Source of the DNA: Phycisphaerales bacterium UBA3190
GTDB taxonomy: Bacteria; Planctomycetota; Phycisphaerae; Phycisphaerales; UBA1924
Direction: 5' to 3'
Length of the DNA: 31,019 bases
NCBI GenBank assembly: GCA_002364005.1
Contig: DEXG01000007.1
Span: forward strand, 4,936 to 35,954
Shown here: positions 23,974 through 31,019 of the stretch, piece after piece
Layout of the letters: each line of letters opens with the position of its first letter
Numbering within the stretch: position 1 is the stretch's first letter
Position numbers and translations under genes: made by a program
The notes under the pieces: model-generated
The model's input: the letters and a program-made list of their open reading frames with translations, nothing else
What the model was told of the DNA's origin: nothing
Databases searched by the model: none

Positions 23974-24735
23974 ATGGGATCAAAGCGAATCACATTTGAG
24001 AATGACGATGGGCAGCAACTCGCGGGACGCTTCGACACGCCTCAGGGCGATCCGAGCGGGTATGCGTTGTTCGCCCACTGCTTCACCTGCTCCAAGGACA
24101 CACTCGCGGCCAGCCGCATCGCGCGGGGCCTGACCGAGCGGGGGATCGCCGTGCTTCGTTTCGACTTCACCGGGCTCGGCGAGAGCGAGGGCGATTTCGA
24201 TGCGACCAGCTTTGCCAGCAATGTCCGTGACCTGCTCAGCGCCTGCGCCTGGCTCAGTGCGCATCACGCGCCGGTAGACCTGCTGATCGGGCACTCGCTG
24301 GGCGGGGCCGCGGTCGTCAGTGCCGCCGGGCAAATGGACTCGGTCAAGGGTGTCGCCACGATCGGTGCCCCATCGGACCCCACGCATGTGCGCCACCTGT
24401 TCGAGTCCCACATCGAGGAGATCGAGCGGGAGGGGTCGGCCCAGGTCTCTATCGGCGGGCGACCGTTCCGGATCGGCAAATCCTTCATCGAGGATCTCGA
24501 CGCCCACGATCCAAAGGATGTGCTCAAGACCCTCAAACGCCCGCTGATGATCTTCCACTCCCCAATCGACCAGATCGTCGGGGTCGAGAACGCGGCACAG
24601 ATGTTCCAGTGGGCCATGCACCCCAAGAGCTTCGTCTCGCTGGGCTCGGCCGACCACATGCTCAGCGATCGCAAGGACGCCGACTTCGTCGCCGCCATGA
24701 TCGCGGCTTGGTCGCATCGCGTCCTCGGTGCGTAG
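23974..24735 (+). CDS. Alpha/beta hydrolase of the OsmC-associated type
   Basis: 253 residues from ATG 23974 (MGSKRITFEN). An open frame continues upstream to 23893, but its residues (MGMFTPFRPDSPRN...) are not family-like. The sequence follows closely the hydrolase half of the bifunctional alpha/beta hydrolase-OsmC proteins of proteobacteria: GQQLAGRFDTP (13-23), YALFAHCFTCSKDTLAASRIAR-like region (30-51), VLRFDFTGLGESEGDF (60-75). The catalytic triad is Ser108 in GHSLGG, Asp199 in SPIDQIVG and His228 in SADHML. Here the protein ends after the hydrolase; there is no OsmC domain in the remaining sequence or next to it. Predicted to be cytoplasmic; substrate unknown. It stands alone between divergent amtB and downstream acs. 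Confidence 0.85.
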   Translation: MGSKRITFENDDGQQLAGRFDTPQGDPSGYALFAHCFTCSKDTLAASRIARGLTERGIAVLRFDFTGLGESEGDFDATSFASNVRDLLSACAWLSAHHAPVDLLIGHSLGGAAVVSAAGQMDSVKGVATIGAPSDPTHVRHLFESHIEEIEREGSAQVSIGGRPFRIGKSFIEDLDAHDPKDVLKTLKRPLMIFHSPIDQIVGVENAAQMFQWAMHPKSFVSLGSADHMLSDRKDADFVAAMIAAWSHRVLGA

Positions 24736-24782
24736 GGGAAATCACCCCTGCAAGATGTTTTCAAAGAACATTTCGCACATGG

Positions 24783-24810
24783 TTGTACGGAATTCGATTC
24801 CCTGTAGAAT
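24783..24810 (+). promoter_or_regulatory. Candidate acs promoter
   Basis: TTGTAC (24783-24788) and TAGAAT (24805-24810) with a 16-base spacer, in an AT-rich patch between two GC-rich genes. The -10 matches five of six consensus bases. Initiation about 24817 would give a leader of some 44 bases carrying the AGGAG ribosome site. Confidence 0.5.
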
Positions 24811-24860
24811 GGACATCCCAGACCAGAAACAGTTTCATCTCAACATCAGGAGTCATCGGC

Positions 24861-26888
24861 ATGAGCAGCGACGGGAAAGAGCAGGGGATCGAATCAACAC
24901 TGCACGAGAATCGCATTTTCCAGCCGCCCAAGCCCGCAGATGTCGGTGCCAGCAAATGGCTGGTGAACTCATTCGAAGAGTACAAGGAGATCTACGACCG
25001 CTCCATCAACGACCCCAAGGGCTTCTGGGACGAAGTCGCTCAGGAACTGCATTGGTACAAGAAGTGGGACGAGGTCGTCAGCTGGGACGATCCCGATGTC
25101 GAATGGTTTGTCGGGGCCAAGACCAATGTCTGCTACAACTGTGTCGATCGACAGGTCGATCAGGGCCACGGCGATGACATCGCGATCATCTGGGAGGGCG
25201 AGCCCGTTGATGATTCGGGATCGCCCGTTGGTGTCCGCCGCATCACCTACAAGGAACTCCAGACCGAGGTGAGCAAGCTCGCCAATGTGCTCAAAAACAA
25301 CGGCATCAAGAAGGGCGATGTCGTCACCATCTATATGGGCATGGTCCCCGAGCTGGCCATCGCCATGCTCGCCTGTGCCCGCATCGGTGCGCCGCACAGC
25401 GTGATCTTCGGCGGCTTCAGCGCCCACGCCATCACCGACCGCGTGCAGGACGCCAAGTCCAAGATGATCATCACCTGCGACGGCTCATGGCGACGCGGCA
25501 AGGTCGTCCCCCTCAAGGACAATGTCGACGAGGCCATCTGCCTCATGAAGGGCTCGGGCGACCAGCCCGTCGAGCATGTGCTCTGCTACGGGCGGTGCCA
25601 CAACGACATCAAATGGGGCGAGCTGGACCGTTGCTGGGAAGAGGAAATGAGCAAGGCCTCAGCCGACTGCCCATGCGAAGAGCTGGATGCCGAGGACATG
25701 CTGTTCCTGCTCTACACCTCCGGCTCGACCGGCAAGCCCAAGGGCATCGTCCATACCACGGGCGGGTACATGGTCTTCACCTACATGACCAGCAAGTACA
25801 GCTTCAATCTGATCCCCGATCAGAACCAGGTCTACTGGTGCACCGCCGACTGCGGGTGGATCACCGGGCACTCCTACATCGTCTACGGCGTGCTGCCCAA
25901 CCGCGTCCCCAGTGTCATGTACGAGGGCGGGCCGGACTACCCGAACGCGGCACGGTTCTGGGAGATGGTCGATCGTCATCAGGTCACCCAGTTCTACACC
26001 GCCCCGACCGCGATCCGCGCGTTTATGAAGTGGGGCGATGAGCATCCCAAGTCCTGCAAGCTCGACTCGCTGCAGATGCTGGGCACCGTGGGCGAGCCCA
26101 TCAACCCCGAGGCCTGGATGTGGTATCGCAACATCATCGGGCGCGGGGTCTGTCCGATCGTGGACACCTACTGGCAGACCGAGACCGGCGGGCATGTCAT
26201 CACGCCGCTGCCCGGCGCGACGCCCACGACGCCCGGCAGCTGCACATTCCCCGTGTTCGGGGTCGACGCGGCCGTCGTTAATACCGATGGCGAAGAGCAG
26301 GACCCGAATGTGGGCGGGCTCATGGTCATCCGCAAGCCCTGGCCCGGCATGCTTCGCGGCGTGTACGGCGATCGCAAGCGTTTCATCGATACCTACTGGA
26401 GCACCGTCAAGATCGACGGCCAAGCTGTCTACACCGCCGGCGACGGCGCCCGGCGTGATGAGCACGGCAACTTCTGGATCATGGGCCGCATCGACGATGT
26501 GATCAATGTCTCGGGCCACCGCATGGGCACCATGGAAGTCGAGAGCGCGCTGGTCTCGCACGAGAGCGTGGTCGAGGCCGCGGTCGTGGGCATGCCCCAC
26601 GAGATCAAGGGCACCGGCATCGCCGCCTTTGTGACCCCCGCCCCGGGCTTCGAGGCCAGCGAAGAGCTGATCCAGGAACTGCGCAAGCATGTCGGCGAGG
26701 AGATCGGCGCGATCGCCAAGCCGGACATGATCCGGTTTACGGCCGCGTTGCCAAAGACCCGCAGTGGCAAGATCATGCGAAGACTGCTGCGAGCCATCGC
26801 CGCGGGCGAGCACGAGATCACCCAGGACATCACAACACTCGAGGACTTCTCGGTGGTGGCGAAGCTGGCGGAGAATGACGAGACCTGA
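24861..26888 (+). CDS. acs: Acetyl-CoA synthetase
   Basis: 675 residues, close to the 650 usual for Acs, which activates acetate with ATP and CoA through acetyl-AMP in the cytoplasm. Motifs: LYTSGSTGKPKGIVHTTGGY (the P-loop-like A3 motif, from about 285), DCGWITGHSYIVYGVL, YWQTETGG, the hinge GRIDDVINVSGHRMGTMEVE, and PKTRSGKIMRR with the catalytic Lys637, the residue acetylated by Pat-type enzymes in relatives. The start ATG 24861 has AGGAG eight bases upstream; the longer open frame from 24609 overlaps the hydrolase gene. It has its own candidate promoter. With the ActP-like symporter and porin upstream it completes a route from external acetate to acetyl-CoA. Confidence 0.97.
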   Translation: MSSDGKEQGIESTLHENRIFQPPKPADVGASKWLVNSFEEYKEIYDRSINDPKGFWDEVAQELHWYKKWDEVVSWDDPDVEWFVGAKTNVCYNCVDRQVDQGHGDDIAIIWEGEPVDDSGSPVGVRRITYKELQTEVSKLANVLKNNGIKKGDVVTIYMGMVPELAIAMLACARIGAPHSVIFGGFSAHAITDRVQDAKSKMIITCDGSWRRGKVVPLKDNVDEAICLMKGSGDQPVEHVLCYGRCHNDIKWGELDRCWEEEMSKASADCPCEELDAEDMLFLLYTSGSTGKPKGIVHTTGGYMVFTYMTSKYSFNLIPDQNQVYWCTADCGWITGHSYIVYGVLPNRVPSVMYEGGPDYPNAARFWEMVDRHQVTQFYTAPTAIRAFMKWGDEHPKSCKLDSLQMLGTVGEPINPEAWMWYRNIIGRGVCPIVDTYWQTETGGHVITPLPGATPTTPGSCTFPVFGVDAAVVNTDGEEQDPNVGGLMVIRKPWPGMLRGVYGDRKRFIDTYWSTVKIDGQAVYTAGDGARRDEHGNFWIMGRIDDVINVSGHRMGTMEVESALVSHESVVEAAVVGMPHEIKGTGIAAFVTPAPGFEASEELIQELRKHVGEEIGAIAKPDMIRFTAALPKTRSGKIMRRLLRAIAAGEHEITQDITTLEDFSVVAKLAENDET

Positions 26889-26964
26889 TCGCGGAGCACC
26901 GTGATGTTTCATATGGCTTGCTCGAGGCCGTCGGGCATTCGGTGGCTCCGTAGGAGCCAAGGCC

Positions 26965-27109
26965 TGTAGCCACGGGTAGAGCGCAGCCGGCAACGCCGGC
27001 GAAGCGCCACCCGTGGAGCTAGCGGTCGATTTCATCCTTCGCCCCTTCGGGGCGAGGGGGCACATGCTGCTTTTCCCACGGGTTCCGCTGCGCTCCACCC
27101 GTGGCTACA
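26965..27109. repeat. 145-base element with 23-base terminal inverted repeats
   Basis: 26965-26987 and 27087-27109 are inverted copies of each other with a single mismatch (core GTAGCCACGGGT / ACCCGTGGCTAC). Each half also folds alone: CCACGGGT (26970-26977) pairs with ACCCGTGG (27009-27016), and CCACGGGT (27076-27083) with ACCCGTGG (27097-27104). The centre has CGCCCC-TTC-GGGGCG (27040-27054). It is non-coding. It looks like two REP-like units placed head to head, or a small non-autonomous mobile element; no transposase is near. Confidence 0.75.
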
Positions 27110-27301
27110 ACCCGTGGCCCCTCCGGGGCCGGTTGGTGTGGTCCCAGGGTGCGTTGGCGAGATGGCGAGGGGCTGCGCTCCGAGTGATTCTGAGTTCCAA
27201 GACGCCGATATTCGGGCGCACCCCGACGAAGCGAAACCCCTTTGTTCGCACTGTGTACAGATCAACTTTCGTCAAAGTCCTGCAAACTCCCGTTTTTGTC
27301 T

Positions 27302-27330
27302 TTGGGCGGCGGGGCCACTCCAGATAGACT
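27302..27330 (+). promoter_or_regulatory. Candidate promoter of the PEP-CTERM gene
   Basis: TTGGGC (27302-27307) and TAGACT (27325-27330) lie 17 bases apart, and the -10 is 43 bases before the ATG. TAGACTCG is shared with the LOG-gene leader. Consensus match is moderate. Confidence 0.4.
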
Positions 27331-27373
27331 CGGGGTCTACAGCCAAGACTCGATATCTCGGAGAGGGGACATC

Positions 27374-28180
27374 ATGAATACGGCACAGCGTACTTCCACG
27401 CGGAGGCAGCACTCGAGACGGGCGTTTATCGCGATGGCGTTGATTGTCATCGGCCTGCTCGGTGTCCAGATCGCCCGGGGCGGAACGATCGAGGTTGATA
27501 CATTCCATACCGGCGGGTTCTACGGGCTCGATGCCATGGGGATGCCGACGGCCACGCCCGACAACGACATGTCGTTCCAGAACTATTTTATGGGCCACAC
27601 AACCGTCTCCGGGTTCACAACGCCCGAACGCCGAGCGTTCTTCGCGTTTGACCTGAGCGGGGTGCTCGCCGATGGCGAGGAGATCGTGTCGATGTCGCTC
27701 GTGCTCGAGAATGTCTTCGGCGGCGTCATGGCCAACTTCACCGACGGGTTCGAGATCGCCAAGTTTACTTCGACCTCGAGCACCTACGACATGATCGCCG
27801 ACCCCGACGGGGCGATGGTGCCCGCGATCGAGATCTTCGACACCTTCGGCACGGGTGATTTCTACGGCGACATCGTGTTCGATGCCGACGGGCCCATGCC
27901 CGGCCCGGTCGAGATTGCAATGAGCCCCGACGCGATCATGAACGCGATGGATTCGATCGGTGCCGACTCGCCGTTCATGATCACGGGGATGATGGAGACC
28001 TACGACCCGGCACCGGGGATCGGGCTCGAGTTCCTCTTTGGGCTCACCGATGTTGTGGTCGATTTCCCGACCGGGTTCCCCGTGCCCAAGCTCGTGATCG
28101 AGACCGCCCCGGTCCCGGCACCCTCGGGGCTGATGGTGCTCGCGGGGGCGGGGTTGATCGCATCGAAACGCCGACGCTGA
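27374..28180 (+). CDS. Exported protein with PEP-CTERM-like sorting tail
   Basis: 268 residues from ATG 27374, preceded by a purine-rich GAGAGGGGA. A basic N-terminus (RRQHSRRAF) and hydrophobic stretch (IAMALIVIGLLGVQIARGG) form a signal peptide. The mature domain is beta-rich and acidic (RRAFFAFDLSGVLADGEEIV, SLVLENVFGG); the function is unknown. The tail PVPAPSGLMVLAGAGLIASK followed by RRR has the three parts of a PEP-CTERM signal: Pro-rich motif (PAPS instead of PEP), membrane helix and Arg cluster. This planctomycete variant is probably processed by an exosortase-type enzyme, none of which is encoded here. The protein would be surface or exopolysaccharide-associated. An upstream frame from 27242 has no conserved content. 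Confidence 0.8.
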   Translation: MNTAQRTSTRRQHSRRAFIAMALIVIGLLGVQIARGGTIEVDTFHTGGFYGLDAMGMPTATPDNDMSFQNYFMGHTTVSGFTTPERRAFFAFDLSGVLADGEEIVSMSLVLENVFGGVMANFTDGFEIAKFTSTSSTYDMIADPDGAMVPAIEIFDTFGTGDFYGDIVFDADGPMPGPVEIAMSPDAIMNAMDSIGADSPFMITGMMETYDPAPGIGLEFLFGLTDVVVDFPTGFPVPKLVIETAPVPAPSGLMVLAGAGLIASKRRR

Positions 28181-28227
28181 GAGACAGTTGATTGAACATC
28201 GCCACAGGGAAGTGGGGAGAGATCCAG

Positions 28228-28252
28228 CCGACGGGCGCGCCAAGCCCGTCGG
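28228..28252 (+). terminator. Hairpin between PEP-CTERM gene and lpxR-like gene
   Basis: CCGACGGGC (28228-28236) and GCCCGTCGG (28244-28252) form nine perfect pairs with a seven-base loop. Only TTGT follows, so termination would be weak. It stands 47 bases after one stop and 19 before the next ATG, so it could also affect translation of the downstream gene. Confidence 0.5.
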
Positions 28253-28271
28253 TTGTCGATATCGTGGGTGC

Positions 28272-29342
28272 ATGAACATGCGCTCATGGACGATGATGAC
28301 CCTGCTTCCCATGCTTCTCGCGGGGATCTCCCACGCGCAGGACACGCCCGATCCCACCAACGGGATCGAATCGCTCACAGAATCCGAGTCGTGGTCTCTG
28401 CGTGATATGCGACTGCGTGATTCCACCATCTATTGGGACAACGACGGCACATTTGCCAACCTCGTCGATAACACCGATCGGTTCTACACCAACGGGATCG
28501 GGATTGAGCTGTCGTTCGATCCGAACCTGACAAGCTCGCTCAAGGAGAAGCTCGCCCCCGCGGGCGCGTGGGACGACCCGCGATTCGGCTTCGGGGTCGC
28601 GCTCAAGCAGCGGATCTACACCAGCGAGTTCATCACCCAGTCCAACCCGCCCGCCGACGATCATCCCTACGGCGGGTACCTCTACTTCGCGTTCTCCTTC
28701 CAGCGAGCCGACGACCACAAGCACGACCACTTCGGGCTGGACCTGGGCGTGGTCGGGGACTGGTCCGGGGCGCAGAATATGCAGGAGTTCATCCACAGCG
28801 CCTACCCGGACCAGGACGATCCGGAGGGCTGGGACACCCAGCTGGCTAACGAGCTGGCGATCAACTTCAACTACGAGCGGACATGGCGATCCGAGAAGGC
28901 CGAGCTCTGGGGCATCGAGATGGAGATGCTCCCCGCCCTGGGCTTCGAGGTCGGCAATGTCGCGATCATGGGGCACGCGCGGATGACCCTGCGGGGCGGG
29001 CACAACCTGCCCAACGACTTCGGCCCCGCGACCTTCCTGGGTCACAAGGACCACACCGTCCAGGGCAACGACTGGGGTGAGGGCGATTTCTCGTTCTATC
29101 TGTATGGCACAGTGGGGGCCGACGCGGTCGGGCGGGACATCTTCCTCGACGGCAACACCTTCGCGAGCTCCCGATCGACCGATTCTGAACCCTTCGTCGC
29201 CCGCGCCAGTGTCGGGATCGTGCTGCGGTACAAGCGGCTCTACGCGGGATGGGCCCAGACATTCATGACTGAGCGGTTCGAGAGCCAGCCCAGCGGGCAG
29301 ACCTTCGGGAGCGTGGTCCTTGGGTACTCGTACCAGTTCTGA
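28272..29342 (+). CDS. LpxR-like outer-membrane protein (lipid A deacylase family, DUF2219)
   Basis: 356 residues from ATG 28272 (a second ATG at 28278 is also possible). The signal peptide ends near GISHAQD. The mature N-terminus has YWDNDGTFANLVDNTDRFYT followed by NGIGIEL, the signature of LpxR, a 12-strand barrel that removes 3'-O-linked acyl chains from lipid A. Asn-Asp at the start and the Thr-Asp-like/Tyr-Thr-Asn-Gly block are the conserved part. The next block DDHPYGGYLYFAFSF matches the family's second conserved strand (RPYAGWLY-like), and the C-terminus ends in Phe after a typical strand (VVLGYSYQF). Enzyme activity is inferred. Planctomycete members may act on other envelope lipids. 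It precedes purE by 27 bases, so the genes may share a transcript by read-through. Confidence 0.82.
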   Translation: MNMRSWTMMTLLPMLLAGISHAQDTPDPTNGIESLTESESWSLRDMRLRDSTIYWDNDGTFANLVDNTDRFYTNGIGIELSFDPNLTSSLKEKLAPAGAWDDPRFGFGVALKQRIYTSEFITQSNPPADDHPYGGYLYFAFSFQRADDHKHDHFGLDLGVVGDWSGAQNMQEFIHSAYPDQDDPEGWDTQLANELAINFNYERTWRSEKAELWGIEMEMLPALGFEVGNVAIMGHARMTLRGGHNLPNDFGPATFLGHKDHTVQGNDWGEGDFSFYLYGTVGADAVGRDIFLDGNTFASSRSTDSEPFVARASVGIVLRYKRLYAGWAQTFMTERFESQPSGQTFGSVVLGYSYQF

Positions 29343-29369
29343 TCACGTCTGAGGGGGATACGATCACAC

Positions 29370-29870
29370 ATGAGCAACCCACTCGTCAGCGTCATCATGG
29401 GCTCCAAATCAGACTGGCCCGATGTCATGGAGCACGCCGCCGCGGCCCTTGATGAGCTGGGCGTGCCCCACGAGGTCAAGGTCGTCTCGGCCCACCGCAC
29501 ACCCGATCTGCTCGTGTCTCACGCCAAAGAGGCCAAGGGGCGAGGCATCGAGGTCATCATCGCCGGCGCGGGCGGGGCGGCCCACCTGCCGGGCATGGTC
29601 GCGTCGATGACCACCATCCCGGTGATCGGGGTCCCGGTGATGAGCAAGGCGCTCAAGGGCATGGACTCGTTGCTCTCGATCGTGCAGATGCCCGCGGGCA
29701 TCCCCGTGGCGACCGTCGCCATCGGGAAGGCCGGGGCCAGGAACGCCGGGCTGCTGGCGGCTTCGATCGTCGCCAACAAGCACCCGGAGATCACCGACAA
29801 GCTCGAAGCGTTCCGTGCGAATCAAACACAGGCCGTGCTCGATCACCCCGACCCACGGGGGCAGGCATGA
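29370..29870 (+). CDS. purE: N5-carboxyaminoimidazole ribonucleotide mutase
   Basis: 166 residues, usual for class I PurE, which turns N5-CAIR into CAIR in purine synthesis. The mononucleotide site is clear: VSVIMGSKSDWPDVMEHA (residues 6-23), VVSAHRTPDLL with the catalytic His (about 46-56), IIAGAGGAAHLPGMVAS, and MPAGIPVATVAIGKAGARNA. The sequence GSKSDW and the presence of purK mark the bacterial class I form rather than the AIR carboxylase of animals. GAGGGGGA lies 12 bases before the ATG. The stop overlaps the purK start (ATGA at 29867-29870). Confidence 0.97.
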   Translation: MSNPLVSVIMGSKSDWPDVMEHAAAALDELGVPHEVKVVSAHRTPDLLVSHAKEAKGRGIEVIIAGAGGAAHLPGMVASMTTIPVIGVPVMSKALKGMDSLLSIVQMPAGIPVATVAIGKAGARNAGLLAASIVANKHPEITDKLEAFRANQTQAVLDHPDPRGQA

Positions 29871-30991
29871 GCCAGCCACTCGCGCCGGTCGAGCGTGTCG
29901 GCATCATCGGCGGCGGGCAGCTCGCCCAGATGCTCGCCTTGTCGGTGCAGCCGCTGGGTGTGCGTTGCACCGTGCTCGATCCCAATGACAGCTGCTGTGC
30001 CAACAACGTCTGCGAGCAGATCGTCGGCGAGTACGACGACCCCGACGCGCTCAGGCGTTTGGCCGACTGCAGCGAGGTGGTCACCTACGAGTTCGAGAAT
30101 GTGCCCGCGACAGCCGCCGAGATCATCCGGGCCATCTGCCCGATCCACCCCAACCCCGATGCGCTGGGCTACGCCCAAGACCGGCATCTCGAGCGGGGTA
30201 TGTTCAGCGAGCTGGGCATCGCCATCCCCAACTACCGAGCGATCGACGATGTCGAATCGCTGCAATCGGCCCTGAGCGAGCTGGGCACGCCCGCGATCCT
30301 CAAGGCCCGCACGCTGGGGTACGACGGCAAGGGGCAGGTGCTGATCAATGATGCCGGGAATGCCGCCGAAGCCTTCGAGACCATCGGCTCGGTCCCCGCG
30401 ATCCTCGACCAGTTCGTCGAGTTCGCCCGCGAGCTTTCGATCGTCGCGACCCGATCGGTCGTCGGCGACATCGCCTGCTACCCCTTAACCGAGAATGTCC
30501 ATCGCGGCGGGATCCTGCGTGTCTCCAAGGCCCCGGCGCGCAAGGTCAGCGACCGGCTCACCGAGCAGGCGCATCACGCGGCCCGGCAGATCTTGGAGCG
30601 GTTTGACTATGTTGGGACGCTGGCCGTCGAGTTCTTCCAGATCGGCAGCGGCGACGACGCGACACTGGTCGCCAATGAGATCGCCCCGCGTGTGCACAAC
30701 ACGGGGCACTGGACGATCGAGGGTGCACAGACCTCGCAGTTCGAGAACCACATGCGCGCGGTCATGGGCATGAAGCTTGGATCGGCCGAACCGATCGGCT
30801 GCAGCGCGATGGTCAACATCATTGGCGACGAACCCAGGCCCGGGGCATTGGAGTCCATGCCCGAGGCGTATGTCCATATGTACGGCAAAGCCCCGCGAGC
30901 CGGGCGAAAGATCGGTCATGTGACGCTCAACGCGCCGAGCGAGGGCGAACTCGACGCGCTGCTGGAACGATTCACCCGCGTGATCGGGTAA
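29867..30991 (+). CDS. purK: 5-(carboxyamino)imidazole ribonucleotide synthase
   Basis: 374 residues, the normal PurK length. It carboxylates AIR with ATP and bicarbonate to give N5-CAIR, the substrate of PurE. The ATP-grasp layout is complete: the N-terminal Rossmann part GIIGGGQLAQMLA (about 12-24), TYEFENVPA, the B domain ILKARTLGYDGKGQVLI, and the active-site stretch VEFFQIGSGDDATLVANEIA followed by PRVHNTGHWTIEGA, which carries the Mg/ATP ligands and the PurK-typical PRxHNSGH-like motif (here Thr for Ser). It overlaps purE by four bases, so both are made from one mRNA. The TAA is followed by only 28 bases before the window end. Confidence 0.97.
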   Translation: MSQPLAPVERVGIIGGGQLAQMLALSVQPLGVRCTVLDPNDSCCANNVCEQIVGEYDDPDALRRLADCSEVVTYEFENVPATAAEIIRAICPIHPNPDALGYAQDRHLERGMFSELGIAIPNYRAIDDVESLQSALSELGTPAILKARTLGYDGKGQVLINDAGNAAEAFETIGSVPAILDQFVEFARELSIVATRSVVGDIACYPLTENVHRGGILRVSKAPARKVSDRLTEQAHHAARQILERFDYVGTLAVEFFQIGSGDDATLVANEIAPRVHNTGHWTIEGAQTSQFENHMRAVMGMKLGSAEPIGCSAMVNIIGDEPRPGALESMPEAYVHMYGKAPRAGRKIGHVTLNAPSEGELDALLERFTRVIG

Positions 30992-30998
30992 TCGCCTC

Positions 30999-31019
30999 TG
31001 TCCCTCCCCGCGCCCTCGC
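30999..31019. repeat. Inverted copy of the window-start sequence
   Basis: These 21 bases are the exact reverse complement of bases 2-22. They begin eight bases after the purK stop and run to the window edge. They belong to the same multi-copy palindrome as the start and probably mark where assembly stopped. Confidence 0.65.

Larger units (their letters stand above)
26889..27373. other. Gene-free region rich in hairpin repeats
   Basis: No credible coding sequence in 485 bases. The left part holds a hairpin GGCTCC-GTA-GGAGCC (26944-26958), which may mark the acs mRNA end, then an inverted-repeat element (26965-27109), and a hairpin GGCCCC-TCC-GGGGCC (27116-27130). From about 27180 the sequence is less structured and AT-richer; the candidate promoter and leader of the next gene lie in its last 75 bases. 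Confidence 0.7.

Noticed and set aside
24609..24860. Upstream extension of acs
   Set aside because: The stretch overlaps the hydrolase gene and contains no Acs-like sequence; the promoter and AGGAG site point to ATG 24861.
1..31019. Circular element because the ends match
   Set aside because: The match is inverted, whereas a circular molecule cut open would give direct overlaps; gene content is also plainly chromosomal.

Overview
The window looks like a contig from a high-GC Gram-negative bacterium of the Planctomycetota, most likely class Phycisphaerae. The evidence is a PEP-CTERM-like sorting tail of the planctomycete 'PAPS...RRR' type, a very large AsmA-like protein, outer-membrane proteins (an OprP-type porin and an LpxR-like protein), a futalosine-pathway hydrolase, and many starts without a clear Shine-Dalgarno. 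This placement is inference from gene content; no rRNA or tRNA gene is present.

Layout. 1-80: remains of a palindromic repeat. 83-529: 4HBT thioesterase. 535-1186: three copies of a G-rich hairpin repeat, two of which bracket a DUF559 endonuclease-like gene. 1190-2644 (minus): radA, divergent from a giant AsmA-like gene (2758-7320). 7418-10576: a tightly coupled run of LOG-family protein, unknown lipoprotein and Na+/Ca2+ exchanger. 10692-11999: HD-GYP protein. 12018-12728: futalosine hydrolase. 12919-18338: type IV pilus/type II secretion inner-membrane cluster pilM-N-O-(P-like)-B. 18473-21951: porin, small symporter subunit and ActP-like large subunit, ending in a strong terminator. 22060-23836 (minus): amtB followed by a variant P-II gene. 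23974-24735: alpha/beta hydrolase. 24861-26888: acetyl-CoA synthetase. 26889-27373: gene-free and rich in hairpin repeats. 27374-28180: PEP-CTERM-like exported protein. 28272-29342: LpxR-like outer-membrane protein. 29370-30991: purE-purK. The window ends in the same 21-base sequence, inverted, with which it begins.

How the genes fit together. The porin/DUF4212/ActP operon plus acs forms a likely short-chain carboxylate (acetate) uptake and activation module, with ammonium uptake and its P-II regulator in between. PilM/N/O/P-like/B would form the cytoplasmic ATPase and alignment platform of a pilus or secretion machine. Its secretin, pilins, PilC and PilT are not here, so they must be encoded elsewhere. 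purE-purK carry out the two-step carboxylation of AIR in purine synthesis.

Most of the window is ordinary chromosomal housekeeping. The points most worth a second look are the DUF559 gene set between direct copies of a hairpin repeat, a P-II protein that lacks the uridylylated Tyr51 but keeps the AmtB-plugging Arg47, a possible calcium-loop insertion in the acetate symporter, and a 145-base inverted-repeat element downstream of acs.
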